Shown here piece by piece: positions 1-11,799 of a stretch of DNA of 64,000 nucleotides. Numbering within the stretch: the stretch's first letter is position 1; each line of letters opens with the position of its first letter. Below the pieces are notes generated by a model. That model searched no databases, had not been told where the DNA came from, and worked only from the letters and a program-made list of their open reading frames with translations. The stretch covers positions 412,497 to 476,496 of the forward strand of contig MNCI01028444.1 of the NCBI GenBank assembly GCA_015680685.1, in the 5' to 3' direction. The DNA is from Gnetum montanum. Its lineage: Eukaryota; Streptophyta; Gnetopsida; Gnetales; Gnetaceae. The translations under genes were made by a program, and so were the position numbers.

Positions 1-799
1 TTGCATACGCGATATCGCGTCTTCCCCTGCGATATCGTGTACGCAATATCGCAGTCTGTTGCCATGTCTATAAATAAGAGGTGGCTCTCCCTTGTTTCAA
101 ATATAGAGTTAGATTGTAGCGAAACTCTGGTAGTTTGATCCCTCGAGAGATAGATTATTTTCCTGTGTCTACCCGTAGTGTGGTGAATGTAATTGTACAA
201 CATCCTTTATTCGAGTGTAACGTACTTGGACATGCACATGACCAGAAATAAAGATCGAGATTACTTCATCATTGCAACATTCAATTTGTTTATTTATTTA
301 TTTAATTGTTATTTACTACGTTCCTAATTAGTCTCTCTCACCCTTAAACTCACGTTAGAACGTGAAATGAGTATGACTTGATTACGAGCATTTAAGTGTG
401 ACTAATTGGTAACCCAGTAGCATACCTAGGATCTGTGCTTGGTAATCCTAGTGGTAGTCATGCATGAAGTCCAAGATGTTTACGGATAATCAAGGAATGG
501 ATGCTCATTACACTTAGGCTAGATTAGATTCTCTTACCCTTTCTCCTAGATTAGTTAATATTACTCTCTTTCCATTGTCCTCAGGAGTAGCATTAAAGTA
601 GAAACCTATCATACACCTCACTCTGGACTAAACCATACGTGAAAAATATAATACTAGTCCAAGTGGGAAGATAGTGAACTGCAACCTAAGGATAACTGTC
701 TAGGTTCCACAACTAGTCCGTCTGCGAAGTTCAACCGGATTGTGCATGAAAACGCTCGTATTCGTATGGTTGAGTGTAGGGGTACCTCGTCACTCATCA
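1..799 (+). repeat. Element A 5' LTR (first ~46 bases missing)
   Basis: Aligns along its length with 7863-8661. It starts inside the U3 array of GATATCGC-like palindromes, has a TATA box (TATAAATA, 69-76), a polyadenylation signal AATAAA near 248 and the family terminus CTCATCA at 799. The two LTRs differ at many C/T and G/A positions, so the insertion is not recent. Confidence 0.85.
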
Positions 800-819
800 T
801 AGGAGCCGTTGCCAGGGAC
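800..819 (+). promoter_or_regulatory. Element A primer binding site, tRNA-Asp type
   Basis: Directly after the LTR comes AGGAGCCGTTGCCAGGGAC, close to the TGGCGCCGTTGCCGGGGA known as the tRNA-Asp primer site of Athila/Tat-like gypsy elements. A few changes have accumulated. Confidence 0.7.
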
Positions 820-943
820 GGTGTTAGCTATCTAGATTAGTTATATCATACAAGGTCATTGTAAAGGACTTAATGATATATCTCTTAGGAAGAAGAAATA
901 ATTATAAAAAGTCACATATAAATTCACACACAACTTCACAACA

Positions 944-2925
944 ATGCCTCTCCTACAAGACAATAATAATACCACACTTAGTGAGGAAGTTCATTGGAGA
1001 ACCAACAAATTATATAAGGATGAAGATTGGAGTATACAACCTAAAGTGGGAGTTTCTTATAAACATGAACGAAAGCAACGTCATCCTAGCACACGAAGGT
1101 ATAACTTACCTAATGACGATGAACCCCCACTAGGCACTACAAGCCTAATGCAAATACAAGAGGCTATTCAAATCTCCTGTAGGCATCGTAAAGAGAGCTG
1201 TCTACCAAGGCTTGATTTAAACAACTTTTCTACTTTTCCAGGAGGCTATGACTTAGATCCACATCAACATTTACAAGCCTTCTATGATGCCTATACATGG
1301 AACAACATCGATAATTGGTGGTAAAAACTTAAGCTCTTCCCTATGACACTCATTGACCAAGCAAAAGTATGGTATAGATCGTTAAAACCAAATTCAATAT
1401 GATGCTAGTCAACAATGGTAGAAGTCTTTAACAAAAAATATCAAACCTATGCAAGAGTGTCAACCTTGAGGAAACAAATCCAAGGATGGAAACAAGCACA
1501 ACATGAACCCTTGGACATGGCCTTAGAAAGATATTATGCATTGTTAAACAACTGTCCAGGCCATGGGTTTTCCAATGAAAGGCTAATGTACCATATGATT
1601 GATGGGCTACGTAATGAAACAAGAGAGACCTTAGGAATGTATGCCCAAGGTCAACTATACGAACTACGATCCCATCAAGTCCAAGAGCTTGTTAAGAGGG
1701 TAGCAAAAGAAGAAGGAGAATTAGCTAGATGGGAGAGTGTTGAAAAACACCGACGGGACCAAAATCTCAATTTAACAAAGGTCCATGATCATAAAAAGGG
1801 GAAATCAACCAATCTCAAGGTGGAAACATCATCTTTGCCAACACAATAAACATTAGAAGAAGCTGAGGCAAAGATCAATAAGATGTTGGAATGGATGTAT
1901 AAAAAGTATGGAGAATTTATCAACAATATTAGAGATAGAGTTTTGACAACCCAAGAAGCAGGACAAAGTAGTAGACAATCGAAAAGAAGGGATAAGGAAA
2001 ATAAGAGCTCAACTGCCAATCATACTTATGAATGCAACATATGCCTATATGATCACCCCAAGGGTTAATGCCCAATATTGTTACATTTACATGAGCATTG
2101 AGGAAGCACGTTACATCCAAATTTTGTACAGAGGTACTGTGTTCAATCAGAGTGGCAACAATCCCACTCGTGGGGGAGACTACCACTAGACTGGAGACAC
2201 CCTTCATATCATTCGAATCCAAATGCTTATCATGTTCAACATCCTATTTCTCCAGCTGGGCCAACATACTCTATCTAACCACATTACTATTCTCCACAAT
2301 ACTATCAGCCCATGCCTCCAACACAACCACCACCTTGTGTATCTTATACGCCTCCTAATTTTCAACATTCTCATCCTTTCCCTCCTTCTACATTGCCACC
2401 AACTGTTCCTAAGGTGCCTGCACCATAACAACAACCCATGAACATTACTTGTGCTACTTCTACCAATAACAGTGAATAGCCTCCTCGACATCTAAAGCGC
2501 CCCTTCTTTAAACACGACCATAAGAAGGAACAACACAATTTTGAGGCCATTGCATCTTCCAACTCAGCACAAGTCCCACACTGTGGTGCACCCTTACCTT
2601 CGAATCCAACACCTCATGTAACTTCATTAGGGCCACCAACTCACACTCCAACAACAATACGGCCCAATGAACGCATGAATGGAGAGTGACAACCCAATCC
2701 TTGCATACCATCTAACGGTCACCAACATCATAGTGGGTTAACTCATCATCCAGGAACTACATTGTACAAATTGCCCCACTATGCTCATTATAATCAAGTG
2801 TGTGAACCCCGATGGGGTAAGTATGACCAAGCTCCAATACTTCCAACATGCAAGGATCCTCATCTTCCATTTATTAATCCTTGCCATACTCAACCGCTTA
2901 GTTATGGGGGATTCCCCCCATTCTA
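944..2925 (+). pseudogene. Element A gag (broken)
   Basis: Structural polyprotein of the virus-like particle. The longest open pieces are 944-1324 and 1415-1849. The core (WSTMVEVFNKKYQTYARVS, then HEPLDMALERYYALL and CPGHGFSNERLMYHMIDGLR) matches the gag core of elements B, C and D and is typical of the Retrotrans_gag family. A zinc-knuckle-like CNICLYDHPKG lies near 2031-2066, followed by a Pro/Gln-rich tail. Breaks include a TAA at 1322, a damaged stretch at 1390-1412 and several stops after 1849. Unlike B, C and D, no aspartic protease follows. The start ATG at 944 is the first that leads into the conserved frame. Confidence 0.75.
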
Positions 2926-2929
2926 ATAA

Positions 2930-4320
2930 CAAGCAAGATTAATAAATATTTTTTAGTTTTCTTTAATTTTACAACTTTTTGTTTTTCAGTTTTTCATTTT
3001 TCAACTTCTTGTTTTATATTTTTTTCCTTTTTAGTAATTTTATCTTTTTATGCTTTTGTAAGTAATCTCATCTACGAATAAAACACTCATGTGGATCATT
3101 GGTTGAGGTGTATTTTATGTTATCGTGTCTCAAGTATCAATTATTTCGACAGTGAGCCCATTACACCCACTCATCCATTCTACAAATAAGAGGTTCTATT
3201 TGAGAGTACAGTGATATTCTTGACATTTCTAAAACTTAAAATTAATTTTGTATTCATTGTACCTAGAATGAAGAAGGATGGACCAAGAGGAAATGATTAG
3301 GGTGTGACATTAAGGGGTCTTCAGATTCTCTTTGGTGACGTCTATGGGAGCTATCATGCAACATGGTTGTACTAAGATCCTTGTAGATCTAATGAAAAAT
3401 GGGAGTAAGAGTAATCAAAAGGGCACTCAAAAATTAAACGTTGTTCTAGGGGGTCCCACTAGAAAGACATGCACCCATGCCTAAAGCTTGGCGATTTCTC
3501 TGGATTCAGTATTCAAAAAAAAAGAGAAAAAGAAAATGAAAAGAAAAGTGCCACAAAATAAAAAGCACTCCTCCCTCGAACAAAACGCCAAGTGATCATA
3601 CACTTTGTTGTTATGGTACTCTCATAGTTGCTCATCATGGGATGAAACAATGCGATGTCACTGATTAGAGGCATGGACTTGGTCCTGATCTTGGAACGAT
3701 GGGTTAATGACATGTTAATCACACTTTGCATGCAGGATTCATTGTGCCCTGGGTCAGTTACCTCATGTCCCAATCTCTACGATCCCTTCTATACTTTGTC
3801 TCATCTCACTGTTCGTGTAATTGTCGCTCGTGTCCTATGTCGCATAGAATTCTTACCTCATTCCAATGATATTTACATGTGTGTGTTTTGTGAAGTCAGT
3901 GCGGATTACATTTAACCCTTCTAGTGCCCATAGACACTTTAAGTGTGGTTACACAAGGGCATTATAGGTTGGAACCTGCTTTGGGGAGGATCCACTTGTG
4001 TAATCTTTTGTAATCTTCACTTATGACATTGCTCACACACCCCATTTCTTACCCTCAGCATCATTTTTCAATTGATTTTCTTTCCCTGCTATTACCCCCT
4101 TTGAATTTCAACATTCCCATGAACCATCACATAACCTTTTTCTTACCACCCAAGGTTTTATTAATCAATTACACTCACTCATTATTATTCATGCCTTGAA
4201 AACCATCTAATTACCTGAGAACTCCTTACCCATAGCCTAATGTCCTTAATTCCAACATTTATGTCAAGAAAATCCTTTTCAAAATTTGGTCTTTTTGTTG
4301 TGCCTCACATCACTAGGAAC
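2930..4320 (+). other. Element A non-coding spacer between gag and the internal promoter
   Basis: T-rich start (TTTTTGTTTTTCAG repeats, 2950-3060), then AT-rich sequence resembling the tails of B, C and D (for example GCAATTCA-type and TTTGCATG-type blocks). The open pieces at 3513-3915 lie on both strands and show no recognisable motif. No gene was seen. Confidence 0.5.
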
Positions 4321-4409
4321 GAGATATCGCATATGCAATATCGCATCCCACATGATATCGTGTACACGATGTATCGTACGCAATATCGCATCCCCGCTGC
4401 CTATAAATA
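4321..4409 (+). promoter_or_regulatory. Internal LTR-like promoter of element A
   Basis: Five GATATCGC-like palindromic blocks (from GAGATATCGC at 4319 to CAATATCGCA at 4390) are followed by TATAAATA at 4402-4409. This repeats the U3 layout of the LTR, where the same blocks precede TATAAATAAGAGG. It lies about 480 bases before the ATG of the second ORF, so it probably drives or once drove that ORF. Alternatively it is a relic of recombination with another LTR. Confidence 0.6.
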
Positions 4410-4885
4410 GGTCACTCCTTGCAACACTTAGCATCATTTTGTCATTCACACGGGGGGAGTTTTCAAATTTTTTCTCTACGACTTGTAATTGAGTGACCCT
4501 TTCCTTTTTTTCCTCATATCTCACTCGCTGCTACTCCGATTTTAATTTTGTTTGAACCTACTTGAACCTGGAGTGTTCCGCGTAGTCATGGGGGAGGAAC
4601 ACTTGTTGAAAAGTGCTTAACTTTTTTTTTGAAATTTGTCATTGCCCAAAGGACATAATTTAGGGTAATTAACTCTAATACTTAGAATAATTGTGCCTAA
4701 AAATCATTTAATCCCTATCTATACTGGGAAACTAAAATGGAAACCACTTAAGTCATAGGACTCATTATTACAAACTTTCAGGCACTATCACATATGATAA
4801 CATAAGATCATTAATTAAGGTAAGAAATAAGGTATAACTTAACTTTAAAAAAAACCTTACTAATGCTTGGCCTATGTGATTGCAA
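4410..4885 (+). other. Leader between internal promoter and second ORF of element A
   Basis: Untranslated by inspection. It contains a purine-rich GTCATGGGGGAGG at 4586-4598, like the motif before 3' LTRs in this family, then AT-rich sequence up to the ATG at 4886. Confidence 0.45.
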
Positions 4886-7652
4886 ATGGCCCCGAAACGT
4901 GGACAATAGGAGGGTCTTGCTCAAGGTGAAAAGAAATGATCTTGAAGAGGTGGAAGATAAAGACCTACCAAACAACATGTAGAACAGGAGGAGCAATCAT
5001 TCAACATTCATTAGGACGAACCTCCTACCAGACGATCCAAGCAGGTAGAAGGAGGAGCTGCTGCAATGCCTGAACTGGGACAACAACTCACATTGCCCCA
5101 AGATTGCATTCAAACTATCCATGAGAAGTCCACATTCGCTGTAGTGATTGTGGAATTGAACTTTGAATCATTTGTAGAGTTTTTTCCTAAGGCCATTAGG
5201 GATCACCTCCAAGGGTCTCCCTTATGGCCTATCCTCTCTGAAAGTGGTTCCTAGTACCTAGGAGAGACGTACCAATTTTGGCACAATAGGAAGCAAGGCA
5301 CCACTATCAATATTTGTGATGTAAAAGTTGACTTCTCTGCGCAGGCCATTTCGAAAGTGTTAAACCTTCCGAATACAAGGCCCCAAGTTGCTCAGTTATC
5401 CACCCGTTCAGACCCTGATGTGAGAAAGGATTGGTTGGAGAAGGCTTATGGCAAAGATAAAGCATTTGGTGAACTGACGACGGAAGAGAGGGTTTACTTC
5501 AAAATTGGAACATATCACCTCTTCCCCACAAAGGTCTTAAAAAGGATATTGATGTATGCGGCTAGAAAAATGTGCCATTTTGATGGGAAAGGTTAACGCT
5601 AACCTACCCCATCTATATTTGATGGAGATCTTGAGGTGGTTCGAAGAACGAAAGATAGGGAAAATGGCATCGCCTTTCCCTTATCTCATTAGAAAGCTTT
5701 GCTGACCTATTGGTATTCAGGGGTACACCAATGACGTCCTCCGAAAGGCCCAGACTACTTCATATGCTGAATTACTAAAGGCACCAACTCCAAGAAAAAG
5801 CACTAGCAAGGAGTTGGGACCAGAACAAGAGGAAGAACAGATGGTTGGACCCAGTCAACCTCCAGCCACGGGTCCCAGCCAACAACAAGAAGTAGGGCCT
5901 AGCACAGGCCAGGATCAGCCGCCACCACCACAAGACTATAAACCGTTGATGAGCCATCTTAGGGCCATCGTTGAGATAGTCAGTTGGGGAAGTCATGATG
6001 ACACAAACCTCTTCCGCGTCATTGATGATGCCAGGTAGCCTACTATTTCGTTAGATCACACAAGGGGAGAAGTATCTATTCAAACAGGAGGAGGGGAAAG
6101 TAGATGATCACAATAGATCTCAAGAAACGCGACATCTTTCTAGGTGTAGTTAGAGACTAGTGAAGGGGCCACTATGGTGGTCATGCAACACCAGAATGCT
6201 ACGAGAGCTATAGAACTGATTGTAGACCACATCAAAAAATCCTTCAATGTACCTGTTGTGCCACCGAAAGATCTCTTAGGAGCACGGGATGCTCAAACTC
6301 TGGCCAGAACCTCAATGACTCCTGCGGAACATGAGGATGTGCTTGATAGACTGCTTCAAACAGGGCAAGTAATGACATTCCTATTTGACATTCCTCAAGA
6401 TGTCACAGCAATTTAGTCAGACCTCATTTCCACAAACGGGATGCTATTCTTAATAGAAGTAAGGGTAGATCATGCTAAAGCTAAAGTGCAAAAAATACAA
6501 GAGTAGCTCGTGACCTTACAAGTAGCACAGTGGGACCCTATGCAATTTTTTCCCACAGACCAGCTAGAAAATTTTAGAATGGAGCAACTAACTAACTTGA
6601 TAGTAGAGAATAAAAGGGTGGTGGATGAAAAGGAGAAGGCCGTTTGGGATGCCTCTGTAGCACAGGTGCAAACTCATGCGCATCTTAAGGCACTCAAAGC
6701 CTTACAGGAAGAAAATAAATAACTTGCGACTAACAACCTCCGGTTGACCACTATAGAAAAGAAAAAGAATGTTCTTGATGAACACTTTTATCAATTATGA
6801 GAACAATTTATCCAAGTCAACCGAGACATCAGCTATTTAGCCAAAGAAAATTGAATCCTCTCAATGGAGGAGGTACGCGCCATTCATCAAAAGTCGGTGA
6901 TTGAGATAAGCACATGGCAAAATGAGGCTAAATGACATGAAAAGATGAAGGAGCACTTCCGTGATTAGGTGGGGATGTATAAACAAATCCTTGAAAAGGA
7001 GATCCATATGGCTAAGGCCTAAATCAGCACTATCATTGCTCAACACACTGATTGGCAGGCCATATTGGACACATATGCTTTCGTCCACCAAGCGAAAGTT
7101 AAAAACTAGGACCTACAGATTCAAGACTTAACAAAGTACATGGAGTTGGCAAATCTAAGATATGCCAACCTTGCCATGTTAACAATAGGGTGCCCGAGGT
7201 CAGAGCTTGGGTAGCAGGTAGCAATTACCCACATCAAATATGAAGCAGAATTTGCAAAACGCAAGAAGCTATTGGAAAAATTGGATGTTGCAAATTCTAA
7301 ACTTGAGGTGGTGAGAGCCAACTACTAGGGACAGAAAGATGTCACAATCAACTTGGCTCGATGGCTAATAGATCTTCACGAATACAAGGATAAAGCCAGA
7401 GCCTATGAGGAGGAATGACGGGTGTTTACAGCTTGGTATGTCAAGGCCAACCAGATGTTTCTGCAACTACCCTGTCTGTGGGAGGTGTTGACTCCGTCAA
7501 ACATTGGAACATTAGCATGGATGGCACAAGAGCCTCAAATCAAAGAGGAGAAGCTTCAGGCCATACTTCAACACCATCAAGCCTCAAAACCTGGAGCACA
7601 AGACAAAGGAAAGGCACTGATGGAGGAGCCACCACCCCCAGGAACTACATGA
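4886..7652 (+). pseudogene. Element A accessory ORF2 (plant transposon-protein type, broken)
   Basis: A frame of about 920 codons broken by stops and shifts. It begins MAPKRGQ. A globular N-terminal half follows (open at 5066-5254 and 5357-5596; segment RVYFKIGTYHLFPTKVLKR). Then comes a Pro/Gln-rich linker (5814-6000) and a long Lys/Glu/Gln/Ala-rich, probably coiled-coil half (6174-7330). It ends EEPPPPGTT before a TGA at 7652. The N-terminal half resembles the 'putative plant transposon protein' domain seen in Athila-like and non-autonomous plant elements; that assignment is from memory of the family and uncertain. Element G carries a clear homologue at 44505-47155, from its MPPK start to its EPPPPSTT end, so this was a real protein. 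Function unknown. Confidence 0.6.
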
Positions 7653-7816
7653 GTTCCAAAATTTTTGTAGTTGTAGTATATTCTATGTGTGTCCTTATTT
7701 TTTTTCTTCCCGCACTGTGGCATCATCCCATTTCTTTTTCCATCTAATAATCCCATACCTATCCACTGTGTAATCACTGTAACTTGAGGACGAGTTTTTG
7801 TTTAGTCGTGGGGGTA

Positions 7817-8661
7817 TGATGGGATGCGATATTGCATGGGCCAGGATATCACGTATGCGATATCGCGTCAGTCGAGATATCACATCCCCCACGATATCGT
7901 GTACGTGATATCGTAGTCCGTCTCCATGTCTATAAATAAGAGGAAGCTCTCCCTTGTTTCAAATATAGAGTTAGATTGTAGTGAAACTCTAGTAGTTTGA
8001 TCCCTCTAGAGATATATTATTTTCCCATGTCTACCCACAGTGTGGTGATTGTAATTGTACAACATCCTTTATTCGAGTGTGATGTGCTTGGACACGCACA
8101 TGACCGGAAATAAAGATTGAGATTACTTCATCATTGTAGCATTCACTTTGTTTATTTATTTATTTAATTTTTATTTACTGCTTTCCTAATTAGTCTCTCT
8201 CATCCTTAAACTCATGTTAGAATGTGGAATGAGTACGACTTGATTACGAGCATTTAAGTGTGACTACTTGGTAACCCAGTAGCGTACCTAGGATCTGCAC
8301 TTGGTAATCCTAGTGGTAGTCATGCACGAAGTCCAAGATGTGTACAGATAATCAAGGAACAGATGCTCATCGCACTTAGGCTAGATTAGATTCTCTTACC
8401 CTCTCTCCTAGATTAGCTAATATTACTCTCTTTTCATTGTCCTTAGAAGTAGCATTAGAGTAGAAACCTATCATACACCTCACTCTAGACTAAAACATAC
8501 GTGACAAATATAATACTAGTCTAGGTGGGAAGATAGTGAACTGCGACCTAAGGATAACTGTCTAGGTGCCACAACTAGTCCGTCTGCAGAGTTCGACCGG
8601 ATCGTGCGTGAAAATGCTCGTATTCGTATGGTTGAGTGTAGTGGTACCTCACCACTCATCA
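7817..8661 (+). repeat. Element A 3' LTR (complete, 845 bp)
   Basis: Starts TGATGGGATGCG after the purine tract and ends CTCATCA. It has GATATCGC-like blocks at 7826-7912, TATAAATA at 7931-7938 and AATAAA near 8108. This is the full copy against which the truncated 5' LTR can be judged. Confidence 0.88.
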
Positions 8662-8666
8662 ATAAT

Positions 8667-11500
8667 GATCCATGAAATGATGTTGGTCCTAGCTCCATTA
8701 TTCATGTGAACCAAAGGTAGTTCCACATTATCCCTAAACTATATTATAATGTAGAGAGAAGTTAACACATGACATCCATTGTAGGATGTATTTTGATCTT
8801 TTCTCCCTTAAATACCAAATACTCAACCTCATACCATGGTGCATTAAGCATTGATGAGATAGCATGAGCACAAGGCTAGATATCTAAAGGCATGGTAATG
8901 GATTTGTGAAGCTCTTCCAATGCCAAATAGTGCTTCTTAAATGTTGATATGAGATTGAAAGAAGAGAGGTTTATTTTCTTCAACTTCATTACAACTACAA
9001 TTTAAGACAAAGCTTTAATTCCATGAGTTGCATCCTTAGTACTTGATGCAAGGAAAATAACATTTGATGTAGAAGTAATTGATGTAGTAGGAAGAGTTGT
9101 GTTCTATATGCCATGGAATGTGACCTTCTTTTTATTCTACATTGGTTGTTTATTTTACTATTCTTTTTCTTTTTCTTTTTTATTTACCATTGTTTCCTTT
9201 TGAGCTTAGGTGAGGATCCTAATGGGTAGTATAGAAGTGGGAATCAAGGGAGGCCTATGTGACTTAGGTAAATAAAAGGGATGAGATGGAGGAGGTATTG
9301 CATAGTGTAAAACAAAAGGACAACCCACAAGATGAGATGATGTAGGCAAATGTAATGTATTTTTTGGAGGAGACAAGTAGTTGAAAGTGAGATTTAAGCA
9401 TGTGGGAGGTTCATCATAGTGAGGTATCATGTTAATGATCAATGAAGCTTTGTATAGGTTCTAAGAAGTGGGTGCACTGGAAACATTCCAAGGGAGATTA
9501 ATCACATAGGGCCCTTTGGGCCTTTATGGATTAACATGAGTGAAACCACATTGGGATGAGTCCGTTTGGATTAAAAAGGGGGTTTTGGATCTATTACCTT
9601 TAGGCTCCATGTGAAAATTAGATATCCTTCTTGTATGAGTGTTCAATGGATCTTGGAAGATTTGCATATTGTAATTTCTTGGTTGCACTAGTGTGTTGAA
9701 AATGATTTTTCCCTTTTCCATCAATGCTTGGATATCATCCATAGATGTGTTAGAATCATTAGTATGATGCCCTGAACCTCATGGTAATAATAGAGCTTCT
9801 TAGCATTGTACCACTTTGAGATAGGTGGATCTCCTTCTACCTATTAAAAAGGATTAATAGCTAATGTTTAGAGCCTTTTAAAGCATAGCCTTGTTTGCTT
9901 TGAAACATATGTTGGTGTAATGTGCCCCTCTTTCAGCAACATTGTATAAAGCTATGTGTAGGTCATTGGGAACCTGAGATATTTGAACTTGTCCTTTAAT
10001 GGCCTTCTTTTTCCTTCATTAAATGAATTTTTTCCACTACCATTGGACTTTGAATTTGAACTCTTGTTACCCTTGGTGTTTAATAATGAATCTAATAAGG
10101 ATTGGTTCACCGATGCCACTTTTTGTCCTGAATTAGTATAGGCTTTCTCCTTGCTTGCTGCCTCATTTTCCTTATTGTGGAATCTAACCCATTATGGGTT
10201 GTTGAGTTGAATGGCTACCTCCTCAATGTGGTTGGTATAACTAATGATATTATGAAGATTAAGTGGCTTAGGATAGACCAACTTGCCTCTAATATAGTCA
10301 TTAACAACTTCCTCGAAGATGCATAAAAGCTGATGATTAGGAAGTAGATGTGTAAGTTCTATTATTATTAAAGTCCATCTAGAGATGAACTTAGATATGG
10401 ATTTAGTGTATGCTTACTTGATGGCCAACAACTTCTACAGTATGTCACTCCTGTTGATGTTGTATTTGAACCTTTCTACAAAGGCTTTGAAGAGTTTCTC
10501 TAGGGAGGTGATAGATCCATGGGAAAGAACTCTATACCATTCAAGTACTTTTCTAGTTAGAGAGTTGGAAAACCTTCTATGGATAATGTGAGGATAGTTG
10601 GCTAATAGCATGCAATCATTACAAAAATGACAATGTGAATTATGGAATCAAACTTCCCATTATACGTAGTGAAATTTGGCAAGGAAACCTCTTTGAGAAC
10701 ATAGGTAGGTGGGATTAATAGGTTGATAAAATCAACAAGGAGATGAGCAATGGAGATGGTAGAACTTTTCCCACGTAGTGTTGTGGCCTTATGCATTTGA
10801 TCCTCGTTAACTTACAACTTGGATAACAGATCTTGAAGTACCAACATCAATTCATAAGGAACTCTAAGAATATCTGGCATGGTAAGATTACCCAAAATGA
10901 GATTATGAATAGGTAATGTTGGTTGAGGAGATGCAACAATAGACATGAAGATAAAATATGAGACATTGTATAGAGTCATATGTTGGGAAGGTGGAAGGAA
11001 TGACAATAAGACCTATGGTCATTTAATTGGTGGCATATGATATAAGCATTGGAAAGGATTCAATAGGGTATTAGAATTCTATACTTGTACCTGAGATGTT
11101 GGATTGATAGTGTTTTTGTTGGAAAACATTCTATATATAGGTGGTAAAGTAATTATTCATGGGATGATAATCATTAGAGAAATGGACATACACACAACAA
11201 GGCTAGTAGTCTGGGGAATATGCATGGAAAATGGATTAGTGGATTTGATGAGATTACCATGCTATATAATTAGATTCTTCAGTTTAATGGTGTATTGAAG
11301 GAAGAGTTTTATGGGTAATGAACTATGAGGTTTTTCATCCTTATCATTTTCATAAATGCTAATGCCACTACCCTTGCTATGTTGATCTTGGAATTGATAA
11401 TTCCTATTATTGATGTTGATATTAGAATGTCTATCTTGGAATTGATAATTCAAGTTGATATTGGGATGTCCCATGGGATGATCCACCATAACCTATCTTT
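8667..11500 (-). pseudogene. Element H gag and protease remnant, minus strand
   Basis: Read on the minus strand from about 11500 downward. First come Asn/Gln-rich repeats (NINLNYQFQDRHS, NYQFQDQHS), then a gag core: LPNFTTYNGKFDSIIHI near 10690, VLEWYRVLSHGSITSLEKLF and FKAFVERFKYNI near 10560-10450. This is the usual signature of a gypsy gag. Below 9750 the frame is weaker; pieces such as NAPWYEVEYLVFKGEK (about 8820) suggest a decayed protease region. Many stops and shifts. The remnant is cut at 8666 by the insertion of element A. It is unlike the gag of A-D and belongs to a different gypsy lineage. Confidence 0.6.
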
Positions 11501-11799
11501 GTTGAATCTCAAAAAGAGTTATTTTCACTTCTTGCTTTGCACATGCAATCTTGTGATCATGTTGATCCATGGATGCCAATAAGGAACTGTGCTTTCCATA
11601 TTTGCCTTAGTCTATGAATTTGGGAGTTGTGAGAGGAGTTAACACTTTGTCCAAACATGGTATTAATGAGTGTCTCTTGCACACACTTAGGAATAGAGAT
11701 AAAGTATAAATGAGGAAAAATAAAACTAAGTAAAAATGATGAAAGTATGAAAATAATCAAGTGTGGGAAATGACCTATAGGTTGCTTGGAAAAAGGTTT

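Larger units (their letters stand above)
1..8661 (+). mobile_element. Element A: pol-less Ty3/gypsy-type LTR retrotransposon with gag and a second ORF
   Basis: Two matching LTRs (1-799, cut by the window edge, and 7817-8661) enclose 7.0 kb. In order the interior holds a primer site, a broken gag (944-2925), a non-coding stretch, an internal promoter-like block (4321-4409) and a second broken ORF (4886-7652). No protease, reverse transcriptase or integrase motif was found in any frame, so the element is non-autonomous. The LTR ends TG...CA, the primer site and the purine tract GTGGGGGTA just before 7817 match elements B and D. The five bases after the 3' LTR are ATAAT; the matching left duplication lies outside the window. 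The element interrupts the minus-strand gag/protease of element H. Confidence 0.85.

Noticed and set aside
2204-2711. Arg/Trp-rich minus-strand frames
   Set aside because: Antisense to the Pro/His-rich gag tail of element A.
7826-7912. CRISPR-like or direct-repeat array
   Set aside because: The repeated units are palindromes in a plant LTR promoter, with no spacer regularity and no associated genes.
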